Shown piece after piece: positions 17,265 to 24,996 of a stretch of 64,000 bases of DNA (within the stretch, counting starts at the first letter, position 1; each line of letters opens with the position of its first letter). The notes under the pieces were generated by a model, which worked only from the letters and a program-made list of their open reading frames with translations, did not search any database and had not been told where the DNA came from. Both the position numbers and the translations under genes were made by a program. Origin of the DNA: Flavobacterium akiainvivens (GTDB taxonomy: Bacteria > Bacteroidota > Bacteroidia > Flavobacteriales > Flavobacteriaceae); NCBI RefSeq assembly GCF_001278115.1, contig NZ_LIYD01000005.1, positions 1,618,551-1,682,550 of the forward strand, in the 5' to 3' direction.

Positions 17265-19601
17265 TTATAAAGGTTTTGAGGTTAGTTGTTTCAGTTCGCC
17301 GTTTACTTTTACGGTAACGGGCTGTTTCTTTTCAGAGCGTATTTCATAACTGGTTATCTTACCATCTTTCCAGGCAAAGTTTACAGTAAAGCCGCCCTGT
17401 GCCTTAAGGCCTTTTATGGTGCCTTCTGTTGCCCACGCATCTGGGATTGCTGGCAGCAGTTCAATAAATCCGGCATGGCTTTGTATAAACATTTCGCCAA
17501 TGCCTGCCGCAGCGCCAAAGTTACCGTCTATCTGAAACGGCGGCCCGGCAGAAAGCAGGTTGGGGTACACCCCGCCACCAGCGCCATAATTTATTCCGGT
17601 AGCCAGTGTAGGTCTTAGTATGGTTTTCAGGAGCTTGTAGGCACGGTTGCCATCTTTAAGCCTTGCCCAGAACAACTGCTTGTAGGCAATAGACCAGCTT
17701 GGGCCGTCATCGCCACGCACCTCAAGGGTTTTCTTGGCGGCTTCAGCCAAATCAGGAGTGACTTCAGGCGTAATGAGCGATGCCGGATACAGCCCGTACA
17801 GGTGCGAAATGTGCCTGTGCTGCGGATCGGGTTCGCCATAAGGTTTCAACCATTCCATAACGCGCCCGTCCAGACCTACAACACCCGGAGGCGGTAGTTC
17901 TTTCAGCTTTTGCTGAAGCTCGGCACGCAGGGTAGCATCCACACCTAAAACTTCAGAAGCCGTTATCACATTATTAAACAGTTCGCGTACAATCTGGTTG
18001 TCAATAGTAGGCCCCATGCACACGTGGGCATCGCCGCTGCCATCGGGCATCTTAAACGAATTTTCCGGCGATACCGATGGCGATGTTACCAGCCAGCCGC
18101 TCTCAGGGTCTTTCATGAGCATGCTGTTGTAAAACTGCGCCGACCCTTTTATTATGGGGTATATTTCCTTGAGGTATTTTTTGTCGTTAGTATACTGGTA
18201 ATGTTGCCACAGGTTATTGCACATCCAGCCGCTGCCTGCCTTGGCTATGCCCCATGAGGCACTTTCGCCCGGCTCGGTAAAGCCCCATACGTTGGTAATT
18301 ACGTGGGCCACCCATCCTTCTGCATTGTAGTAGGCTTTTGCGGTCTTTTCGCCGTATGGCACCATACCCGCCATAAGGTCAACCAGCGGCAGATTCAGTT
18401 CGCCCAGGTTGGCGGTTTCCATAGACCACAGGTTCATTTGTATGTTTACGTCAAGGTGGTAGTCGCCGTTCCAAGGGGTTTGAATCTGTGGCGCCCAAAG
18501 CCCCTGTAAGTTGGGTGGCAACAGCCCTACACGCGTGCTGCAAATACCCAGGTAACGACCGTACTGGTAGAACAATACCGCAAGCGCATTATCGGCATCC
18601 GGGTTTTTCATGTAAGCATCAAGACGCTCGTTGGTAGGCAGGTTTTGCTTTGTGTTCCCGCCAAGGTTAACGCTCACACGGCTAAACAGCTTTTGGAAGT
18701 TCTTAATATGGTTTTCTTTTTGTTTGGCGAATTTCTTCTTCATGGCGTTCGCCAGAAGTTTGTCTACGGTTTTTTCAAAATCCTGGTCTTTAAAGTCTGT
18801 CCCTGCTGAAATAAACAGTATAACTTCAGTGGCACCTTCAATGCGGAGCTCGCGGTTAGCGCCGGTAAGTTTACCATCCGTAAGCTGAGCCCTTACGCGC
18901 ACTTTATAACGCATGCCCTTGCCATCAATACCATTATTCAGCTGGCCTTTCATAGCAATGGAATTGTCTTCGTTATAGGTTTCAAAACACTCCGGCCTGT
19001 CTAACCCTACGCTAAAATTAAGCGCGCCTTTTTTACTTGCCGTAAGTTTTATGATGGCCACGTCGTCGTCAAAGCTGGTAAGGTATTCGCGTGTGTAGGT
19101 AATGCCGCCCATATCAAAACGGGCAGTAGCAGTAGCCGTACTGATGTCGAGGCTGCGGCGGTAATTGCTGACCTGCATATCGTGCTTATAATCAAAATTC
19201 AGGGTAAGGTTGCCCAGCACCTGATAGCAGCCAAACTGCACGTTAGCACCATCTCCCGAGCCTGAGCCCGGGCCTTTACACACAAAATTCTGGTTGATGA
19301 GTTCCTCGGCTTCTTTATTTTTACCCTGAAGTAACAGCTGCCTTATCTGCGGCAGGTACTTACTGGCTTCATAATTATTGGCATCCTGTGGCGAGCCGCT
19401 CCATAGTGTAATGTCGTTCAGCACCACTTTTTCGGTATTGATACCGCTATCTGGCGTCATGCCCAGGCGGCCGTTGCCCAATGGCAGGGTTTCTTCCCAT
19501 TGCGAGGCCGGTTTGGAGTACCACAACTCAAGCGGGTTGTTTTGGCTGTAGCCGAATGCTGTAGCCGCAAATGCAATTATGGCTAATACTTTCTTTTTCA
19601 T
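17265..19601 (-). CDS. GH95 alpha-L-fucosidase or alpha-L-galactosidase
   Basis: A 778-residue secreted enzyme (signal peptide about 1-19, ending GYSQ) with the GH95 layout: N-terminal beta-sandwich (LPLGNGRLGM), an alpha/alpha barrel and a C-terminal beta domain. Likely catalytic positions are E513 (SVSPENSF) and D692 (QIDGNFG). In the HLDVNIQMN segment the residue that I recall as the first of two catalytic asparagines in the bifidobacterial fucosidase appears as Asp (about D384), with Asn at 386. GH95 includes fucosidases and L-galactosidases acting on xyloglucan or arabinoxylan side chains, so activity cannot be assigned. Tightly packed between GH92 and GH27. Confidence 0.88.
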   Translation of the reverse strand: MKKKVLAIIAFAATAFGYSQNNPLELWYSKPASQWEETLPLGNGRLGMTPDSGINTEKVVLNDITLWSGSPQDANNYEASKYLPQIRQLLLQGKNKEAEELINQNFVCKGPGSGSGDGANVQFGCYQVLGNLTLNFDYKHDMQVSNYRRSLDISTATATARFDMGGITYTREYLTSFDDDVAIIKLTASKKGALNFSVGLDRPECFETYNEDNSIAMKGQLNNGIDGKGMRYKVRVRAQLTDGKLTGANRELRIEGATEVILFISAGTDFKDQDFEKTVDKLLANAMKKKFAKQKENHIKNFQKLFSRVSVNLGGNTKQNLPTNERLDAYMKNPDADNALAVLFYQYGRYLGICSTRVGLLPPNLQGLWAPQIQTPWNGDYHLDVNIQMNLWSMETANLGELNLPLVDLMAGMVPYGEKTAKAYYNAEGWVAHVITNVWGFTEPGESASWGIAKAGSGWMCNNLWQHYQYTNDKKYLKEIYPIIKGSAQFYNSMLMKDPESGWLVTSPSVSPENSFKMPDGSGDAHVCMGPTIDNQIVRELFNNVITASEVLGVDATLRAELQQKLKELPPPGVVGLDGRVMEWLKPYGEPDPQHRHISHLYGLYPASLITPEVTPDLAEAAKKTLEVRGDDGPSWSIAYKQLFWARLKDGNRAYKLLKTILRPTLATGINYGAGGGVYPNLLSAGPPFQIDGNFGAAAGIGEMFIQSHAGFIELLPAIPDAWATEGTIKGLKAQGGFTVNFAWKDGKITSYEIRSEKKQPVTVKVNGELKQLTSKPL

Positions 19602-19630
19602 TATCTGATATTCTAAAATTCTAATCTATT

Positions 19631-21850
19631 TTATTCCCACTTCTTATTGGGTTTAGACCCCATAGTAAATTCCAGTACGCCGCCTGCGTTTATGTCGCTT
19701 TGCGTGATGGTGGTTTTGGTGTACTTCTTACCATTTAGCGTGGCGCTTTGTATGTATTTATTGGCTTCGGAAACATTTTTTGCTTTAACCGTAAAGGTCT
19801 CGCCCGATGGTGTTTGTATGGTGGCTTCTTTCAGGATTGGCGTACCAATATCATACACGCCGCCCGCGGGATTAACCGGGTAAAAGCCCATGGCACTGAA
19901 CACATACCACGCCGAAAGCTCTCCGCAATCATCATTACCGGCATAGCCCGATGATGTGGTGTTGTACATTTTATGGAGGATTTCCCAAACGTATTGCTGG
20001 GTTTTCCAGGGCTGGCCGGCGTAGTTGTAAAGATAGGCTATATGGTGGCTGGGTTCATTACCGTGAGCGTACTGCCCAATAAACCCTGATGCATTATCGT
20101 TAACCTCCTCAGGCCTGTCTTCAAGGGTAAAAAAGGTGTCGAGCTTTTTAGCGAAAGCCGCATTGCCGCCTACAAGGTTTATAAGCCCTTTTACATCATG
20201 TGGCACATACCAAAAGTACTGCCAGCCGTTGCCTTCGGTAAACGGATAGCCGCCGTTAGCGCCATATTTAAGCGGGTCAAACGGGCCTATCCACTGACCT
20301 TTATCATCCTTTGCACGGAAGAAACCCATTTGGGCATCATACAGGTTTTTATAGTATTGCGAGCGCTTTATAAAGTGGTTGTAATCTTCCGTCTTACCAA
20401 GCTTCTGCGCAAGCATTGCCACGCAATAATCGTCATAAGCCATTTCAAGGGTAAGGGAAACCGACTGCGATTTTAGATTCTCGGGGATATAGCCAAACTG
20501 CTCCCACATCTTAAACGGTGAGCCCGGGTGCTCGCGCAACGACGATTGCTTTACGGCTTCAAAAGCGGCGTTGGCATCAATACCGGGGATGCCCTTAAGC
20601 ACCGCATCTGCAATAACGGGAATGGAGTGGTTGCCTATCATGCAGTAATTTTCCTGCCCCCACAGCTGCCAAATGGGCAGGTAGCCAAACGATTTATAAT
20701 ACCTGAGCATACTGTTTGCAAAGTACGCCGAACGTTCCGGCTGTAAAAGGGTGTACAACGGATGCGCACCACGGTAGGTATCCCAAAGCGAGAAGGTAGA
20801 GTAATACGGCTCTTTCGAGTTATGTACTGTAAAATCGGGCGCAGCATAATCGCCGTTTACATCAGATATAATATTAGGCTGTATAAACGTATGGTACAAA
20901 GCCGTGTAGAATATTTCTTTTTGCTGCGGGGTACCGTCTACCTTAATTTTAGAGAGCTCGGTTTCCCAGGTTTTGTCGGCAGCAGCAACCGTACCGTTAA
21001 AATCCCATACAGGGATTTCAGCCTGTAGGTTGGCTTTGGCATTCTCAATGCTCGTCGCCGAAAGCCCAACCTTAACGAGCAGTTCAGTAGCATTATCAAA
21101 GTCCAGTACAGCACGTATTGCCGTTCCGTTTACAACAACGGCATTGTCATAACTGTTACCGCCATCCGTCACAAAATTGTGGGCAATGGGCTGAGAAAAC
21201 TCCACATGGAAATACACCTTTCGCATCGGCGCCCATCCTGTAATAATACGGTAGCCTTCTATGGTATGATCGTTTACGAAGGTTATTTGCGAGGCAATAA
21301 TGCGCGTGTTCCAGTCTGATTTTTTCATGGAATGGTCAAGGTCAAAAAACACGTGCGCGGCCTGCCCTTTCGGGAAGGTATATTTATGGAAACCCACATG
21401 GGTAGTAGCTGTAAGCTCAGCCTTAATGTTGTGCTTTTGCAGCAGCACGCTGTAATAGCCGGGGTGTGCAACCTCATCCTTATGGTTAAAGGGGCTTTGA
21501 TACGGGTTTTCACCCGGTACAGCCTGTATGCGCGCACCACTAAAAGGCATGAGCATTACATCAAAAAGTTCGGCCACACCCGTACCGCTAAGGTGGGTAT
21601 GGCTAAAGCCTGCAATGGTGGTATCGTTATAATTATAGCCACACGCCACGCTCCAGTCGGGCACATTACGGGTGTCGGGGCTTAGCTGCACCATACCAAA
21701 CGGCACTGTGGCTCCCGGATAATTATTACCCGACAGCGGCGAACCCTGTGCCGCGCCCGTACCTATAAACGGGTTTACATAACCGGTTAGCTTTTGCTGT
21801 GCAAAGGCGCCGGTAGCGGCAAGTACTAGTAGTATTGTTTTAATTTTCAT
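19631..21850 (-). CDS. GH92 family alpha-mannosidase
   Basis: A calcium-dependent exo-alpha-mannosidase family member of 739 residues. A signal peptide (about 1-18, AFAQQ) leads into the GH92 start motif GYVNPFIGTG. Other signatures are WDTYRGAHPLY, the YAHGNEPSHHIAYLY motif with general acid about E599, and GYAGNDDCGELSAWYVF with paired aspartates about D640 and D641, which fit the base position of characterised enzymes. Normally acts in the periplasm on N-glycan or yeast-mannan type alpha-mannosides. Finding it beside alpha-galactosidases and a GH2 suggests this operon handles a side-chain-decorated glycan rather than plain galactomannan. Confidence 0.92.
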   Translation of the reverse strand: MKIKTILLVLAATGAFAQQKLTGYVNPFIGTGAAQGSPLSGNNYPGATVPFGMVQLSPDTRNVPDWSVACGYNYNDTTIAGFSHTHLSGTGVAELFDVMLMPFSGARIQAVPGENPYQSPFNHKDEVAHPGYYSVLLQKHNIKAELTATTHVGFHKYTFPKGQAAHVFFDLDHSMKKSDWNTRIIASQITFVNDHTIEGYRIITGWAPMRKVYFHVEFSQPIAHNFVTDGGNSYDNAVVVNGTAIRAVLDFDNATELLVKVGLSATSIENAKANLQAEIPVWDFNGTVAAADKTWETELSKIKVDGTPQQKEIFYTALYHTFIQPNIISDVNGDYAAPDFTVHNSKEPYYSTFSLWDTYRGAHPLYTLLQPERSAYFANSMLRYYKSFGYLPIWQLWGQENYCMIGNHSIPVIADAVLKGIPGIDANAAFEAVKQSSLREHPGSPFKMWEQFGYIPENLKSQSVSLTLEMAYDDYCVAMLAQKLGKTEDYNHFIKRSQYYKNLYDAQMGFFRAKDDKGQWIGPFDPLKYGANGGYPFTEGNGWQYFWYVPHDVKGLINLVGGNAAFAKKLDTFFTLEDRPEEVNDNASGFIGQYAHGNEPSHHIAYLYNYAGQPWKTQQYVWEILHKMYNTTSSGYAGNDDCGELSAWYVFSAMGFYPVNPAGGVYDIGTPILKEATIQTPSGETFTVKAKNVSEANKYIQSATLNGKKYTKTTITQSDINAGGVLEFTMGSKPNKKWE

Positions 21851-21869
21851 ATATCGGCCTCACCCCCAA

Positions 21870-21983
21870 CCCCTCTCCAAAGGAGAGGGGAGCGAGCTTC
21901 ACTCAGATTTAATTAAAAAATTATTATCATTCAGTTTTTTGTCTCCACAGATTATGAACGAGTGGCAATTCCCCCTTTGGGGG
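21870..21983. repeat. Dispersed hairpin repeats between GH2 and GH92
   Basis: Two GC-rich hairpins lie in this 133-nt spacer: CCCCTCTCC/GGAGAGGGG (21870-21890) and CCCCC/GGGGG (21971-21983). The first is part of a longer module, CCTCACCCC then CCTCTCCAAAGGAGAG then GAGCTTCACTC, also present in reverse at 36566-36607. The second abuts the GH2 stop codon. Such repeats are common between Bacteroidota genes and may tune operon mRNA levels. Confidence 0.65.
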
Positions 21984-24914
21984 TTAGGGGGCATTATAAG
22001 GCTCTGCTTTTATAACGGGCTTTTCTCCTGCTTTAAGCAGGGTTTCATCAAACTCTATGAGCACCTCACTGCTCTCGCCTTTAAACAGCGTAAAGTAGTT
22101 GTTGCTCACAATACCCGGTAAAATCTGCTCCCCGGTTTTGCTGTTAAGCGCCTGCACGCGTATGCCAAATGCCACACCATCAGGGCTGCTAACTTTTACC
22201 GAAACATAATACTTACCGTTACGTTTTGTTATTTTTTCAGATGTTTTAACAGCTAATTTGGGTAACTTGTTAAGCGCTGTAAAATCTTTCATGTTTAGCC
22301 CGCGCCAGTAAAAGTTTTCGCTTACCAGCCAGCCTGAGGCATCTTTCAGCTTTAGCTTAATAAAGTGCACATCAGTAAGGCCGTTGGTATCGGCATCAGC
22401 GCCATACACTTTAAAATCAAACAGCGAATACCCCCAGCCGGTACCGCGCTTAATGCCCTGCATGCGCACGTAGCGTGCGCGTGTTTCGGTAAACGAAAGC
22501 GCCTCCGGGCCTGTTTTGCCCTGCATTACGGTAACGGCATCCGTCCAGTTTTGCGCATCGGTGCTCAACTGAATTTTGTATTCTTTGGCGTAAGCGTTTT
22601 CCCAATTTAGCGATACACGGTTTACCATGTGTTCACTTTGCAGGTCAATATAAATCCATTCGCCGTCTAAATTATCGGCAGACCATCGGCTGCTGTCGTT
22701 ACCATCGTTAATAAATTGGGTATTTCCGCCTGATGATGCCACAACCGGCTTTTGATATGCCAGGTCTTTCTGGTTGCTGAAAAACGGTATTACAAAGCTT
22801 TCGGTAGAAGTATCAGAATACGAATCTATGGTAGCATTTTGGCGGAATTTAGTCACCTCTTTACCGTCCATGTTATACACCGCAGCTTCTGCCTGAAGGT
22901 TTTTATAATCAGTAGCTGTGGTATTGGTTACCTTAACGGAATTGCTTGTTGGGTCCCACAAAATGTGCAACGGCTCGCAGGCCGATTTTACGCCCCAGTA
23001 GGCCCCGGTAAGGTCATAATAATAGTCATAGGTTTGCCACACCATGCTGGGGTAAGCGCTCTGGCTCATCCATATCATAACTCCCGATGCGTCTTCCCAC
23101 ATATTGGCAAGCCAGCCTTCATACATGGCCTTATTGGTTTCAATATTCAGGAATTGCGCTTTTTTGGTATAGTCTTCAATGCCGGTTGGTGCGCCATAGC
23201 GTTCGGTTATGCTACGGTCATAATCATCAGGCGCAGCGTTGCCCGCATTGGTACCAAAATAGTGCTTGTTCCACATTTCATTGCGCGGCCAAAGGTATTT
23301 TTCAGGGATGAATTTCTTAAGGCTCTCCACATTAGGAAAAACAGCTGTACCTATCTCGCTGCGCAAACCCCATCCGGGGCCATCTCCGGTACCAAAATAA
23401 GCCGCCGGATACTTGGTAAAGTACCATCTTGGGTCTTTATTGCCCCAAAGGCCACTGCCACTCAGGTTACCGGTGTTAGAACACGGCTGGTAATGGCGGT
23501 CGTTATGATCAAAGGTTTTAATGCTTTCGGCAAGCCAGCCGTTTAACGGCGGTTGCGGAACGCCCTCGTTATTGCCACACCACAGCGCAATACAGGCGTA
23601 GTTGCGGTAGCGTCTAATCTTTTCAACGGCATTCTCGTTAAAATTGTTGATGTCTGCCGGTAGTGTTGGGTTGGCATTCAGCCAGAAGTCATCCCACACT
23701 AAAATACCGTATTTATCGCAGGCCTGGTAAAACTCCTCATCGGTAGTACTGCCCAGCCAGTTGCGTATCACGTTATAATTCATCTCTTTATGCAGGCGCA
23801 CTTTCAGGTCATATTCCTCTCCGCGGGCACGCAATAGGTATTCACTCATACCCCAGTTGCCACCTTTAAGAAATACGCGCCTACCGTTAATGGCAATGTG
23901 CAGCACACCGCCTTCGGTATCATAGCTGTATTTGCGGATGCCAAAGCTTACCTTCTTCAAATCAGTAACTTCATCGCCTATCTTAAGCTTAAACTCGCAG
24001 GTATACAGGTTGGGGTCGCCATAGCCATTGGGCCACCACAGGCGCGGATTGTGAATGCTCAGGTTGCTGTACTGCTCTTTACTAAGGCTAACGGTTGCTA
24101 TCCTTCCGGCTTCTACATCAAACTTTTTACTGAAGGTAATATTACCGGGCATTATGGTACCTATAAGTTCGCCCTGCTGGTTTTGTGCCGAAACGTTCTT
24201 CACGTCTACCTTAATTTCAATGTCGGCACGGGCGTTAGTGGGGAGGTTGGTGCGAATCCACGGATCTTCCATTACTATTTTGCCGGTATTGCTCAGGTAT
24301 ACATCGTCTACAATGCCGGAGTTAAGCCCCGGAACATACGGAATCCAGTCCCAACTGGCGCTTGCCACATAGGTTGGGCTACCGTAATTATTGAGCGGAA
24401 GCTGCGGTACACCTACCAAAACAGCCAGTACATTCTTGCCGTTGCGGTTTACCAGTTTGGTAATATCGAAAGTGCCGCGCTGCATCATCCCCTTGAGGGT
24501 AGCCAGCCTCTTACCGTTAAGGTATACATCGCCCCAACGGTTAATGCCTTCAAAATTAAGCCATATTATTTCTTTGTTGAAACCGGCCGGTACAGTAAAC
24601 TCAGTACGGTACCAGTAGCTGCGGTCATACTTAGCGCGGTCTACATTATGTATGTTGTCGGCATAGTTTGGGTCTTTTTCCAGCCCTGCCGCCACATAAG
24701 AACTAAATACCGTGCCCGGTACCACAGCATTTACCCAGCCCTGGCCGGTATAGCCCTGCTTCAGGATGCTAAGGCTATCTGCACCAACTTCTGCCTGCGG
24801 TTTTACCTGCCATGCTATTGCAGCGGAATTTAAAGAAGCCTTCTGTACCTGTGCAAATGTTGCTACAGGAAATAAAAAAAAGGCTAAGCATTTGATTAAG
24901 TGTTTACTAAACAT
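21984..24914 (-). CDS. GH2 glycosidase of beta-mannosidase type with discoidin domain
   Basis: A 976-residue secreted enzyme (signal peptide about 1-21, ATFAQ). Domains in order: GH2 sugar-binding (about 35-215, WVNAVVPGTVFSSYV, LNFEGINRWGDVYLNGK), immunoglobulin-like (about 215-335), TIM barrel (about 340-640), an F5/8 type C (discoidin) module (about 690-820, SSRWSADNLDGEWIYIDL) and a C-terminal beta domain. Likely acid/base is E450 in WCGNNEG and nucleophile E520 in RSEIG. The NNE form is the one found in beta-mannosidases rather than in exo-glucosaminidases. It would cut terminal beta-mannose. Its stop codon lies inside a dispersed repeat, so the last few residues may be repeat-derived. 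Confidence 0.85.
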   Translation of the reverse strand: MFSKHLIKCLAFFLFPVATFAQVQKASLNSAAIAWQVKPQAEVGADSLSILKQGYTGQGWVNAVVPGTVFSSYVAAGLEKDPNYADNIHNVDRAKYDRSYWYRTEFTVPAGFNKEIIWLNFEGINRWGDVYLNGKRLATLKGMMQRGTFDITKLVNRNGKNVLAVLVGVPQLPLNNYGSPTYVASASWDWIPYVPGLNSGIVDDVYLSNTGKIVMEDPWIRTNLPTNARADIEIKVDVKNVSAQNQQGELIGTIMPGNITFSKKFDVEAGRIATVSLSKEQYSNLSIHNPRLWWPNGYGDPNLYTCEFKLKIGDEVTDLKKVSFGIRKYSYDTEGGVLHIAINGRRVFLKGGNWGMSEYLLRARGEEYDLKVRLHKEMNYNVIRNWLGSTTDEEFYQACDKYGILVWDDFWLNANPTLPADINNFNENAVEKIRRYRNYACIALWCGNNEGVPQPPLNGWLAESIKTFDHNDRHYQPCSNTGNLSGSGLWGNKDPRWYFTKYPAAYFGTGDGPGWGLRSEIGTAVFPNVESLKKFIPEKYLWPRNEMWNKHYFGTNAGNAAPDDYDRSITERYGAPTGIEDYTKKAQFLNIETNKAMYEGWLANMWEDASGVMIWMSQSAYPSMVWQTYDYYYDLTGAYWGVKSACEPLHILWDPTSNSVKVTNTTATDYKNLQAEAAVYNMDGKEVTKFRQNATIDSYSDTSTESFVIPFFSNQKDLAYQKPVVASSGGNTQFINDGNDSSRWSADNLDGEWIYIDLQSEHMVNRVSLNWENAYAKEYKIQLSTDAQNWTDAVTVMQGKTGPEALSFTETRARYVRMQGIKRGTGWGYSLFDFKVYGADADTNGLTDVHFIKLKLKDASGWLVSENFYWRGLNMKDFTALNKLPKLAVKTSEKITKRNGKYYVSVKVSSPDGVAFGIRVQALNSKTGEQILPGIVSNNYFTLFKGESSEVLIEFDETLLKAGEKPVIKAEPYNAP

Positions 24915-24940
24915 TTTATTTTGTGTTGCTGTATTGGCAT

Positions 24941-24980
24941 AAAAATACCCATACCCGGCTGGCTTGCCGGATACGGGTAT
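24941..24980 (-). terminator. Rho-independent terminator after the clan GH-D gene
   Basis: Arms 24945-24959 and 24966-24980 pair over 15 bp with two mismatches (ATACCC and CCGGC cores), with a TGGCTT loop and, on the minus strand, a following TTTTT run. It stands between the clan GH-D gene and GH2, so the downstream genes would need read-through or their own promoter. Confidence 0.7.
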
Positions 24981-24996
24981 ATTATTTTAAATCAGT

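Noticed and set aside
23898..24833. 311-residue plus-strand open frame
   Set aside because: Lies fully opposite the GH2 gene, whose catalytic and domain motifs are intact; no recognisable family.
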